From: Nitrospirota bacterium
GTDB lineage: Bacteria > JACPQY01
Assembly (NCBI GenBank): GCA_016180645.1
Contig: JACPAV010000004.1
Span: 1 to 64,000, forward strand
Length of the DNA: 64,000 nucleotides
Direction of reading: 5' to 3'
The translations under genes and the position numbers were made by a program. Position 1 is the first letter of the stretch, and each line of letters opens with the position of its first letter. Shown here piece by piece: positions 24,000 through 32,325 of this stretch. A model generated the notes under the pieces. The model was not told the origin of the DNA. It saw only the letters and a program-made list of their open reading frames with translations, and did not search any database.

Positions 24000-24130
24000 A
24001 GTGAAGATGTGGTGATGGGGTCATGCAAAAATGTGGGGATGTGGACATGTAGTCATGTGATCATGTGCTCGGACGGGTGTCTCTTCTCCGTCACATGACC
24101 TCATGACTCCATGAATACATGACAACATTC
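24000..24130. repeat. CATG-rich low-complexity imperfect inverted repeat
   Basis: The stretch contains many CATG/ATGT units: GTCATG, GACATGTAGTCATGTGATCATGTG on one side and CACATGACCTCATGACTCCATGAATACATG on the other. This is an imperfect inverted repeat around CGGACGGGTGTCTCTTCTCCG. It is compositionally unlike its surroundings. No frame or terminator is supported. Confidence 0.5.
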
Positions 24131-24141
24131 CTTCATGCGGC

Positions 24142-25365
24142 CTACATCGTGATCTGGCTGAGCTGGAGAATCGGTAGCAGGATGGAGAGCAGGAGGAAGA
24201 CGATTACGCCGGCCATCACAATGATCATCACCGGTTCGAGGAGCGTGACGAGGCCGTTGATCTTCGTTTCCGTTTCCATCTCGTAGTTCTGGGCGACTTT
24301 CATGAGCATCTCTTCTAGGGCGCCGCTGCGCTCGCCGACGGCCACCATGTGGATGAGGATGGGCGGATAGAGTCCGCTTCGTCGGAGCGGCTCATGGAGA
24401 GGCGCGCCTTCCGAGACGCGCTTGCGGGCCTCATCGATCGAAGCGGCGAGGATCACGTTGTTGACCACCGGTTTGGAGATCTCCAGCGCCGGGAGGATGT
24501 TCACGCCGCTCGAGAGGAGTGTACTCAGCGTGCGGCTGAATCGGGCCACCGCGAGTTCACGGACGATCTTCCCGAAGACGGGCAGCATGAGGAAGAACCG
24601 ATCGAAGACCAACCTCCCCCGGTCGGTCTTGCGGAAGCGATTGAGTGAGTACAGGCCTCCGGCGATGGCCAGGATGAGGAGCCACCAGAAGCGGCTGAAG
24701 TTCCTCGACATCATGAGGAGGATCCGGGTCATGAGCGGGAGCGTCATTTCCATCTCTTCAAAGATCGAGAGGATGCGGGGCAGCAGAAATGTGAACACCA
24801 GGAAGATGAACACGGAACCGACCACCGTCATGAAGACCGGATAGTAGAGGGCGCGGCGGATCCGGTTCTGAATGGCCACTTGGTTCTCGAGGAATTCCGC
24901 GAGCCTGAGGAGGACCGCATCGAGCGCGCCGCTGGCCTCGCCGGATCTCACCATGTTGACGTAGAGAAAGGAGAACACCTCCGGAAACTCCATCATGGAG
25001 TCGGCGAGGGATTTTCCTTCGTTTACGCTCTGTCGAACCTGGGAGAGGACCTTCTTCATTTTGGGATCGTCCACCTGCTCGATAAGGGCGGTCAGGGTCT
25101 CATAGACCGTGAGTCCGGCCGCGAGGAGCGTGGCGATCTGGCGGGTGATCGCTGCCACGTCCTGCGTGCTGGCGCGGCGGAACGGGAGGGAGATGGCGAA
25201 TTTGGAAAGAGGCTTGGCTTCCTGGAGAACGCCCTCCTTGACGGCCGTGGCGTAGACTCCGTCCTTCTTCAACTTGGCGCGCGCGGTGCGGGGGTTGTCC
25301 GCATCGACCACGCCGGCGACGGTCTTCCCGTCGGTTTTGTATCCTTCGTATTCGAACAGCGGCAT
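24142..25365 (-). CDS. gspF: Type II secretion inner-membrane protein GspF
   Basis: This is 407 residues. MPLFEYEGYKTDGKTVAGVV is the classic GspF/PilC N-terminus. Two homologous cytoplasmic domains (AITRQIATLLAAGLTVYETL and VARFSRTLSTLLSSGVNILPALE) alternate with three hydrophobic membrane segments (about 170-195, 220-240, 375-400). Each domain has the GE-SGAL-ML signature (VRSGEASGALDAVL, VGERSGALEEML). It is the platform that couples GspE to the pseudopilus. It is separated from gspE by a vapBC pair, and the following genes gspG-K are missing from this locus. Confidence 0.95.
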   Translation of the reverse strand: MPLFEYEGYKTDGKTVAGVVDADNPRTARAKLKKDGVYATAVKEGVLQEAKPLSKFAISLPFRRASTQDVAAITRQIATLLAAGLTVYETLTALIEQVDDPKMKKVLSQVRQSVNEGKSLADSMMEFPEVFSFLYVNMVRSGEASGALDAVLLRLAEFLENQVAIQNRIRRALYYPVFMTVVGSVFIFLVFTFLLPRILSIFEEMEMTLPLMTRILLMMSRNFSRFWWLLILAIAGGLYSLNRFRKTDRGRLVFDRFFLMLPVFGKIVRELAVARFSRTLSTLLSSGVNILPALEISKPVVNNVILAASIDEARKRVSEGAPLHEPLRRSGLYPPILIHMVAVGERSGALEEMLMKVAQNYEMETETKINGLVTLLEPVMIIVMAGVIVFLLLSILLPILQLSQITM

Positions 25366-25370
25366 GGGCG

Positions 25371-25775
25371 CTAATGGGAAAGCCAGTTGATGGTGATGAT
25401 GGACTCCACTTGCTTGAAGTCCTTATCCACGGTGTGGAGAACGGCGTTTCGCATTCGAGCGAGACCCGCGGCAAAGGAGTCGCCCAGCGACATCCGATAG
25501 GTGGACTTGATGGCTGCCGCGGCCTCCGAAACTTCGAGATCGGCGGGGATGACGAGAATGGGCAGCCGGAGGACGTCGCCTCGAACGCCTTGCCACTGAC
25601 GTTCACCCCATTTCTTGACGGCCGCGTAGGTGACCTCCGCCCAATTTGGGCCCGACAGGAGGATGGGTTTTCCGGCCTGAAAAGCGTTCTCCAGCAGTTC
25701 GGTCACCGCCGGGGCGCAAGGTTCCTCAAAGAGGTAGGCCAGGACCGCGGAACTATCGAATACCGAATCTCGCAA
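25371..25775 (-). CDS. vapC: VapC-like PIN-domain toxin
   Basis: A 134-residue PIN-domain RNase toxin. The first acidic residue is in VFDSSAVLAYLFEEP. A Glu follows in GPNWAEVTYAAVKK, and the C-terminal acidic pair is in LGDSFAAGLARM and LHTVDKDF, the four-acid PIN set. The start is taken as TTG 25775 (LRDSVFDSS), which overlaps vapB by 23 nt; no ATG fits better and upstream codons belong to vapB in another frame. It cleaves RNA unless bound by VapB. Its stop is 5 bp before gspF. Confidence 0.8.
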   Translation of the reverse strand: MRDSVFDSSAVLAYLFEEPCAPAVTELLENAFQAGKPILLSGPNWAEVTYAAVKKWGERQWQGVRGDVLRLPILVIPADLEVSEAAAAIKSTYRMSLGDSFAAGLARMRNAVLHTVDKDFKQVESIITINWLSH

Positions 25776-26016
25776 GTTTCTTCTCTTCCCGCTCCAGGTC
25801 CCGGCGCCTCTCATCAACAAGATCTTGCACGGCAGACCCGTCGCTCTTCAGAATCCCGCGAAGGCTTCGGATGAACTCCTTCGTGATGGGCTGGAGAAGG
25901 ATCTTGTTGCCCTGTTCGATGAAGGCGACCTTCGTCCCTTTCTTGATCCCGTATTTCTTGCGGAGCGGCGCCGGAATCACGAGCTGCCCCTTGCTGGTCA
26001 CCGTGCCTTGATCCAT
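25753..26016 (-). CDS. vapB: VapB-like AbrB/SpoVT antitoxin
   Basis: An 87-residue protein with an N-terminal swapped-hairpin AbrB/MazE DNA-binding domain (TVTSKGQLVIPAPLRKKYGI, then KGTKVAFIEQ). A charged C-terminal helix (DLVDERRRDLEREEKKLARF) would wrap the toxin. It overlaps vapC and precedes it, the usual order. Conditional cooperativity on its own promoter is expected from the family. The pair sits between gspE and gspF in the same orientation. Confidence 0.85.
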   Translation of the reverse strand: MDQGTVTSKGQLVIPAPLRKKYGIKKGTKVAFIEQGNKILLQPITKEFIRSLRGILKSDGSAVQDLVDERRRDLEREEKKLARFGIR

Positions 26017-26104
26017 TTCGACCTCCAGAGAGGGATTCTTACATTACCATCAAAGTAAGTCAATCGAGAGAAAGTAATACGCCGAGCCGCCGGTCCGCAG
26101 GCCC

Positions 26105-27808
26105 CTACGCCAGTTCGAGGACTTCTTCCTGGGTGACGCGGAGGACTTCTTCGATGGTGGTGAGGCCGGCCTTCACTTTGTTGGCGCCATCTTCGCGGAG
26201 GGTGATCATGCCCTTGGAACGGGCCATCCGCTTGATGACGTTGGCGTCGGATTTCTGGACGATGAGTTCCTGGATGTAGCCGTCCACCAGGAGCACTTCA
26301 AAAATCCCAAGGCGGCCCATGAAGCCGGTGAAAAAGCATTGGGGGCAGCCTTTCCCGCGGAAGAACTGAATGCCGTTCGAGTCGCCGTTGATGCCGAGTT
26401 CCTCCACTTGGGACTGGGTCGGGACATACGCCTCGCGGCAGTCGGGGCAAATCGTCCGGATCAGCCGTTGGGCGATGACGGCGGTGAGGGAGGAGGAAAT
26501 CAGGAACGGCTCGATGCCCATGTCGATGAGCCGGGTGAGCGTGCCGGCCGCGTCGTTGGTGTGGAGAGTGGAGAAGACCAGGTGGCCGGTGAGGGAGGCC
26601 TGAATGGCGATCTCGGCGGTTTCGGCGTCGCGGATTTCGCCGACGAGGATGATATCCGGATCTTGACGCAGAATCGACCGGAGGGCGTTGGCGAACGTCA
26701 GTTCGATCTTCGGGTTCACCTGGATCTGTCCGATGCCCTTGATCTGGTATTCGATCGGGTCTTCCACCGTGATGATGTTCTTGTCCGGCGAATTGATTTT
26801 CGAGATGGCCGCGTAGAGCGTGGTGGTTTTTCCGGAACCCGTGGGGCCGGTCACCAGGATGATCCCGTTGCTGCGCTTGAGAAGGACGTCCAACATGCGG
26901 AGGTCCTTCTCGCCCATGCCGATTTCCGGGAGGTCGAGGAGCCCTTTGCTCTTGTCGAGCAGTCGCATGACGATGCGTTCACCGAAGGCGGTGGGAACCA
27001 CGGAGACGCGCACGTCCACGTCCTTTCCGGCGATGCGGAGCCGGATGCGCCCGTCCTGGGGCAGCCGCTTCTCCGCGATGTTCATGCCCGCCATGACTTT
27101 GATACGCGAAGTGATGGTGGGCTGGGCCGCTTTCGGGGGCGTGTGGACGTTGTAGAGGATGCCGTCCACTCGGTATCGAACCACCACCTCCCGCTCGAAC
27201 GGTTCGATGTGGATGTCGGTCGCGCGCTGCTTGATCGCGTTGTAAAGGAGCGAATTGACGAGGCGGATGATCGGTTGCTCATCCGTCACGTCCAAGAGGT
27301 CCTCCGGCTCAGGCAGGGCCTCGGCGTCGATGCCGAGGGTCTCATCCTTCAACTCCTCCATGGCCCGGCCGCTCGCGGCGAGTTTGTCGTAGATCTGATT
27401 CGTCAGGGCGACGATCCGGTCTTTCTCAGCCAGAAAAAGATCGAGAGGGCTTTCCAGGACCAGCCCCAGATCGTCGATCCCTTCGATGTCGAGGGGGTCG
27501 TGCAGAACCGTCAGGATGCTGCCGTTTTCGCGTTTGAGCGGGAGGATGTGATGGGTTCGCACGAATTGAATGGGAATGCGCTCGGCGAGTTCAATCTGGA
27601 GATCTTCGGGCGTTTTCTGGAGGATGGGGATGTCGAACTGCCGGCTGAGCGCCTGAATCAAATGCGTCTCATTGATCGACTTCTGCCTGACGAGGATCTC
27701 GCCGATACGTCCGCCTTTTGACTTCTGGGCCTCCAGCCCGTTTTCCACGGCTTCGGCCGAAATGCCGTAGTCCTGGACGAGAATTTCGCCGAGCTTGCGA
27801 TGGGTCAC
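26105..27808 (-). CDS. gspE: Type II secretion ATPase GspE
   Basis: This 567-residue cytoplasmic motor of the T2SS has an N-terminal GspE_N region (LGEILVQDYGISAEAVENGL) that docks to GspL. Walker A is GPTGSGKTTT, the Asp box is IITVEDPIEY, Walker B is DPDIILVGEIRD and the His box is GHLVFSTLHTNDA. A tetracysteine zinc site is present (CPDC near 452 and CPQC near 484). All catalytic motifs are intact. It starts 12 bp after gspD. Confidence 0.96.
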   Translation of the reverse strand: MTHRKLGEILVQDYGISAEAVENGLEAQKSKGGRIGEILVRQKSINETHLIQALSRQFDIPILQKTPEDLQIELAERIPIQFVRTHHILPLKRENGSILTVLHDPLDIEGIDDLGLVLESPLDLFLAEKDRIVALTNQIYDKLAASGRAMEELKDETLGIDAEALPEPEDLLDVTDEQPIIRLVNSLLYNAIKQRATDIHIEPFEREVVVRYRVDGILYNVHTPPKAAQPTITSRIKVMAGMNIAEKRLPQDGRIRLRIAGKDVDVRVSVVPTAFGERIVMRLLDKSKGLLDLPEIGMGEKDLRMLDVLLKRSNGIILVTGPTGSGKTTTLYAAISKINSPDKNIITVEDPIEYQIKGIGQIQVNPKIELTFANALRSILRQDPDIILVGEIRDAETAEIAIQASLTGHLVFSTLHTNDAAGTLTRLIDMGIEPFLISSSLTAVIAQRLIRTICPDCREAYVPTQSQVEELGINGDSNGIQFFRGKGCPQCFFTGFMGRLGIFEVLLVDGYIQELIVQKSDANVIKRMARSKGMITLREDGANKVKAGLTTIEEVLRVTQEEVLELA

Positions 27809-27819
27809 CCCATCCCCTC

Positions 27820-30060
27820 CTACTGCCCTTCTTTTGTGGGCGGCGGCGGTTCCTGGGCCGGAGGCTCCGGAGTGGGAGATTCTTCCTTGGGTTTTGGGGG
27901 GGGCGTGGGTTCGGGTGGCGCCGGGCTTGCGTCAAAATTCTTTTCGGCCTCTCCGGAGCGCGGCGAATCAGGTGGCGCCGGTTCCTCCAGCCGATCACGC
28001 AGTTTCTTTGTTGCTTTTCTGTGCTCCTTCGTGGCGCGTTCGATGGTCTGGCGCATTTCCTGTTCCTTCCGGAGACCGAGATCGCGCACTTCTTCCGGTG
28101 TGCTGAGAACATAGGGAGTCAGGAAGATGAGCAGATTCGTCTTCAGAAGCGTTTTCTTCGACGACCGGAAGAGCCAACCGATGATGGGGATGTCGCCGAG
28201 AATCGGGACCTTGCTTTCGCTGATGCTGATCGTATCTTCGAGGAGGCCGCCGATGACCACCGTCTGTTTGTCCTGCACGACCAACGTGTTCTTGACCTGT
28301 CTTTTCCGCGTGATGAGGCCCTGTTGGCCGACCTGGAATCCGGTGGGCACCGACTCACTCACCGCGGAGATCTCCTGAGAGATCTTCAGGCGGACGGCCC
28401 CGCTCTCGTTGATTTGCGGTGTGACTTTAAGATTGATGCCCACGTCTTTTCGCTCGATGTTCTGGATGATCGGCGCGCCGGCCAGCGTCGATTGCTGCGT
28501 CTGGGTGATGAACGGAATGTTCGAGCCGACGATGATCTCGGCCTCCTCGTTGTCCATGGTTAGAATCTGTGGCGTGCTGAGGATGTTCACGTCGTTGTCG
28601 GAGGCCAGAGCGTTGAGGAACGCGCCGAAGGTGGGAAAGGCCAGCTTGGCGCCGCCGACATCAATCTCGAACTTCTCACCGAGGATTCCGAAGAACACGC
28701 CCGGCTTGGCGAAAGTGGCAATGCCCGTCCCGGCGGATGCCCCGGTCGCGCCGGTTCCTCCCCCGAGGGGAATGAGGGTGCTCGATCCGCCCAGGTTCGT
28801 GCCGCCGAAGGTGATCGCCCCGGCGCCGTCCTTGGAGGCCTGGCCGCCGTGGGCCACGATCCCCCACTCCTTCTTTCGATCAAACGAGACTTCCATGACC
28901 ACGCCTTCGACGTAGACCTGCTTGCGACGGACGTCGAGCTGCTGGATGACGGAATCGATGACCTCGTAGTCCCGCTGCGAGGCAATGATGATGAGAGAAT
29001 TCGTGGCCTTGTCCGCCGTGATTTTGACTCCGCCCTCCAACGTGACGCTCGATGGGGAGCCTCCGCCGCCGGGCTGGGAGGGGGGCGAGGGCTGCCCCGG
29101 CATTCCGGCGGATCCCGTTTGCCGCGTGGGAAGCCCCGACACGAGGCTGGCCAGCACTTGCGCGAGTTGCTCGGCATCCGCATAGTTGAGCGAGCGGACA
29201 CGGATCCGCCCGCCACCCGCCTCCACCGGCACGTCCAGATCCCCGATCAGCTTCTTGAGTTTCTCGATTTCGAGCCGGGGGCCGACGACGATGAGGACGT
29301 TCATCCTCTCATCCGGAATGATTTTCGTGATTCCTCCGGCGCCGGGCTGGCTGCCCGCGCGGCCGACCCGTCTTTGCCGTCCGGTCTGTTCAACGAAGAT
29401 TTGTGAGATCTGCTGGGCCAACGTGACCGCCGTCGCATATTTCAGGCGGACAATTTCGACGATGTCTTCGAAACCGGGAACGTCCAGCGTGTCGATGATA
29501 CGGAGGAGGCGAAGGATATTGGCCGATGTGTCGATGAAGATGAGCGTGTTGGTGGCGAGATAGGATTTGATCACGCCGTTGCGGGACACGAGATCGCGCA
29601 GGAGTCCTTCGATTTCGTCCGCGGGCACGTACTGGAGAGGAACCAGGCGCGTGATGAAGGTTTCCACCGGCGGGAGGGGCGTCTGTTCCACGCTCGTGGG
29701 AATGCTCTCCTGTTTGGCGTCCGTGGCCGGAATGATTTTCATGATCTTTCCGGAAGGTACGAGCGTGAACCCACGCACATTCATGACGCTCTCGTAGACG
29801 TGATAGGCCTCTTCGACGGTGACCGGCTGGGGCGAGATGATGGTGATCTTGCCGCGCACGCGCTCGTCGAGAATGAAGTTCTTCCCGGTCAGATTGCTGA
29901 TGGTTTTCGTGAGATCCTTGATGTCGAATTCGCCGTCGATGTTGACTTTCTCTTTCGGATCGAAGGTGGGCTTCCTGGCTGGCGCACCCGGCGCGGGGGC
30001 CTGGCCGGTGAATAGCAGGAAAAAGGCGAGGCCGATGGCGGCCCTGGAGAGAGGGCTCAC
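27820..30060 (-). CDS. gspD: Type II secretion secretin GspD
   Basis: A 746-residue outer-membrane secretin. The N-terminal signal peptide is AAIGLAFFLLFTGQAPA. N0 (DIKDLTKTISNLTGKNFIL) and repeated N1-N3 domains follow (NTLIFIDTSANILRLLRIID, MNVLIVVGPRLEIEKLKKLI, TNSLIIIASQRDYEVIDSVI), then the secretin core with VPILGDIPIIGWLF. N3 carries a Gly/Ser/Pro-rich insertion (about 310-335). A Pro/Glu-rich C-terminal tail of about 60 residues replaces a typical S-domain. It is the channel through which folded substrates leave. Confidence 0.96.
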   Translation of the reverse strand: MSPLSRAAIGLAFFLLFTGQAPAPGAPARKPTFDPKEKVNIDGEFDIKDLTKTISNLTGKNFILDERVRGKITIISPQPVTVEEAYHVYESVMNVRGFTLVPSGKIMKIIPATDAKQESIPTSVEQTPLPPVETFITRLVPLQYVPADEIEGLLRDLVSRNGVIKSYLATNTLIFIDTSANILRLLRIIDTLDVPGFEDIVEIVRLKYATAVTLAQQISQIFVEQTGRQRRVGRAGSQPGAGGITKIIPDERMNVLIVVGPRLEIEKLKKLIGDLDVPVEAGGGRIRVRSLNYADAEQLAQVLASLVSGLPTRQTGSAGMPGQPSPPSQPGGGGSPSSVTLEGGVKITADKATNSLIIIASQRDYEVIDSVIQQLDVRRKQVYVEGVVMEVSFDRKKEWGIVAHGGQASKDGAGAITFGGTNLGGSSTLIPLGGGTGATGASAGTGIATFAKPGVFFGILGEKFEIDVGGAKLAFPTFGAFLNALASDNDVNILSTPQILTMDNEEAEIIVGSNIPFITQTQQSTLAGAPIIQNIERKDVGINLKVTPQINESGAVRLKISQEISAVSESVPTGFQVGQQGLITRKRQVKNTLVVQDKQTVVIGGLLEDTISISESKVPILGDIPIIGWLFRSSKKTLLKTNLLIFLTPYVLSTPEEVRDLGLRKEQEMRQTIERATKEHRKATKKLRDRLEEPAPPDSPRSGEAEKNFDASPAPPEPTPPPKPKEESPTPEPPAQEPPPPTKEGQ

Positions 30061-30119
30061 GGGATTCGGGGGGCTATCCTCGCGGTCGAATCCGCGCAGG
30101 AAGAGTCGCAGATCGAGCG

Positions 30120-31025
30120 TTACCGGATGTCATAGTTGAAACTTTGGGCCGAGCCGTCGCGTTCCAGATCCAGGGAGAGGCGGGAGGCTGCCTTGAGCTG
30201 CGTGAACGCTTGGAGCGCTTCTTCGGTCGTCGTGATGTTCAAGCCGTTGATGCGGCGGAGGACGTCGCCGTTCTTGATCCCGATCTGGTCGAAGAGACTG
30301 TCCGGGCGGATCGAGAAGATCCGGAAGCCGTCGGGCTTGCCTTTGTCGAAGTGCGGCACCACGCGGGCCTGCGTCAGGAGCGTGCTGAGGTTTGAGAGGT
30401 GTTCGTTGACCGTGTTGCGGTCGAGTCTGTACTGGCCGGGCGCGACCTGCTGAGGCGGCGCGGTGGGGCCCGAAGGAGCGGGTGGGCTGTAGCTCGCGGT
30501 CTGAGGTTGCGCATCCACGGGCCTCGGTTTCCCCTCCTCGCAGAGCACGAGTTTCTCCAGGTACCCGAGCCGCTCGAAGTAGACCACCTGTCGATCCACT
30601 TTGACCAGCTTGACGTCCGGCTTGATCATGCCGCCGACGAAAAACAGATTGACGTCTTTGTTCGGGGTGTCGAGATCCTGGATGGACGCGAAGGAGTGGT
30701 CGGCTTGAGAGCTGACCACGGTGCCCACCAGACACAGGTTGAGCGAAGTGTGTTGAGCCGCATTGGGATCGATATCGGGTGTGGTTCCCTGGGCCGCCTG
30801 ATTCTCGGTGGCGGCGCCGAAAATATTTTTGTCGAGAATGGGCGAGTAGTCTTTGGCTGCCTGAACGGTGGTGGGTGCCTCCACGGGCGCCAAGGCCGCG
30901 GGTTTGGGCCGCGAACCGAAAGCCAAGTTCTGATCGATCACCGTCGTAACGAGATGGGCGTTGACGTACGAGATCAGCGTGAGAAGGGCAATGTTGATAA
31001 TGGTGCCGAGTTTCTGGGCGGTCAT
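30120..31025 (-). CDS. gspC: Type II secretion protein GspC
   Basis: A 301-residue inner-membrane clamp protein. The transmembrane helix is IINIALLTLISYVNAHLV. The homology region (YSPILDKNIFGAATEN, then NLCLVGTVV, ASIQD) contacts the secretin N0 domain. A C-terminal PDZ domain (GFRIFSIRPDSLFDQIGIKNGDVLRRINGLNI) follows. It selects substrates and links the inner platform to GspD. A strong promoter lies directly upstream and places the start codon near +1, with no ribosome site visible. Confidence 0.9.
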   Translation of the reverse strand: MTAQKLGTIINIALLTLISYVNAHLVTTVIDQNLAFGSRPKPAALAPVEAPTTVQAAKDYSPILDKNIFGAATENQAAQGTTPDIDPNAAQHTSLNLCLVGTVVSSQADHSFASIQDLDTPNKDVNLFFVGGMIKPDVKLVKVDRQVVYFERLGYLEKLVLCEEGKPRPVDAQPQTASYSPPAPSGPTAPPQQVAPGQYRLDRNTVNEHLSNLSTLLTQARVVPHFDKGKPDGFRIFSIRPDSLFDQIGIKNGDVLRRINGLNITTTEEALQAFTQLKAASRLSLDLERDGSAQSFNYDIR

Positions 31026-31032
31026 TTTTGGT

Positions 31033-31061
31033 ATTTTAGCTCAGAAAACGGGCACTTGCAA
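31033..31061 (-). promoter_or_regulatory. Sigma-70-type promoter of the gsp operon
   Basis: On the minus strand: TTGCAA (31061-31056), a 17-nt spacer, then TAAAAT (31038-31033). Seven nt after the -10 comes the gspC ATG (31025). Spacing is optimal and each hexamer has one mismatch. With +1 near 31026 the transcript would have essentially no leader. Confidence 0.55.
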
Positions 31062-31069
31062 AGGGTTGA

Positions 31070-32020
31070 TCAGCGGGAACGGGAGACGACCCAACGGGCG
31101 ATCGCCCGGAGCGGGTCGGCCCCGGGTCCGAACGGGCGGAGGCTCCGCTGGGCGCTTTCGGCCAGATAATTCGCCTTGTTGCGCGCGCCCTCGATCCCGT
31201 AAAGGGTGACGAACGTGGTTTTCCTCAATTTCTCATCCTGGCCGGCCTCCTTGCCCAATTGGCTCGACGTGGAGGTGGCGTCGAGAAGATCGTCGGCGAT
31301 CTGAAAGGCCACGCCGATCTTGAGGCCGTATCGCTGCAGGGCGCCGAGGGTGGCGGCGGACGCCCCCTTCACCAGGGCTCCCGCGGTGAGGGCGGCTTGG
31401 ATGAGCGCGCCGGTCTTGCGCCGTTCGAGGTCTTCGATCCGTGCGGGTGTGGGTGTCGCGGGCACCTGTCCGATATCGATGGCCTGACCCGCCACCATTC
31501 CATCCGGACCGGAGGCGCGAGCGATGGCTTGGATAATCCGGACAACCGCCGCCGCCGGAAGCTTCGAGGGGTTCCGCGCCAGGATCTCAAAGCCGAGCGT
31601 GAGGAGCGCATCGCCGGCGAGGATGGCCTGTGGTTCGCCGAAGACCTTGTGACAGGTGGTCTTGCCGCGCCGGAGATCGGCGTTGTCCATCGACGGCAGA
31701 TCGTCGTGAATCAGGGAGTAGGTGTGGATGAGTTCGATGGCGCAGGCGACCGGAAGGGCTTTTTCGGCCTTTCCCTTCACCGCTTCGCACGCGGCGATCG
31801 CGAGAATGGGTCGGAGACGCTTGCCGCCGGCGAAGACGCTGTATCGCATGGCCTCGAAGAGGCGCGAGAGATCGGCATTGGAAGCCGAGCGTGGGGAGGG
31901 CAGGATCGTGCCCAGGGCCGCGTCGATACGGCGAACCCGCTCGCGGAAGTAGCCTCCCAGATCGAAGGCATCGGCCGCGTCGGACGGCTTCGGCTGCCCA
32001 CCTTCAGAAGGGGATGTCAT
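31070..32020 (-). CDS. ispA: Polyprenyl (farnesyl/geranylgeranyl) diphosphate synthase
   Basis: A 316-residue isoprenoid synthase. The first Asp-rich motif is HDDLPSMDNADLRRG and the second is QIADDLLD. GGKRLRP is the substrate-binding Lys/Arg block. The two residues before the first motif set chain length; they read L-I-H, so a C15 or C20 product is likely. It overlaps xseB by 17 nt, the common xseA-xseB-ispA order. dxs, which often follows, is absent. Confidence 0.93.
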   Translation of the reverse strand: MTSPSEGGQPKPSDAADAFDLGGYFRERVRRIDAALGTILPSPRSASNADLSRLFEAMRYSVFAGGKRLRPILAIAACEAVKGKAEKALPVACAIELIHTYSLIHDDLPSMDNADLRRGKTTCHKVFGEPQAILAGDALLTLGFEILARNPSKLPAAAVVRIIQAIARASGPDGMVAGQAIDIGQVPATPTPARIEDLERRKTGALIQAALTAGALVKGASAATLGALQRYGLKIGVAFQIADDLLDATSTSSQLGKEAGQDEKLRKTTFVTLYGIEGARNKANYLAESAQRSLRPFGPGADPLRAIARWVVSRSR

Positions 32021-32309
32021 CGTTTCCCTTCGTGGCTTTCTGCCCCCGGGCGGGTTTTTCGGGCGAACCTTCGTTTTCCTCGAAGGGAACGGCCTTGCTC
32101 TCGCCCCTTCCGTTTTTCATCAGTGTTTCCACCTTGAACTGGGCTTCGTCCAGCTTCTTCTTGCAGAAATCGGAGAGCTTCTTGCCTTCCTCGAAGAGTT
32201 CGATGGATTTCTCGAGGGGCAGGTCGCCCTTTTCGAGATCGTCTACGATCTGTTCGAGACGCTTGAGGCCGTCTTCGAATCGCATGGATTTCGGGTCGAT
32301 TTTGGCCAT
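32004..32309 (-). CDS. xseB: Exodeoxyribonuclease VII small subunit
   Basis: This 101-residue product has XseB as its first 65 residues (FEDGLKRLEQIVDDLEKGDLP, then LEKSIELFEEGKKLSDFCKKKLDEAQ). A charged tail ending in KATKGNDDIPF follows, as is common in deltaproteobacterial-type proteins. It forms the small subunit of exonuclease VII with XseA, which is 16 bp upstream. Confidence 0.93.
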   Translation of the reverse strand: MAKIDPKSMRFEDGLKRLEQIVDDLEKGDLPLEKSIELFEEGKKLSDFCKKKLDEAQFKVETLMKNGRGESKAVPFEENEGSPEKPARGQKATKGNDDIPF

Positions 32310-32325
32310 CGGGTTCTCCTTGCAG

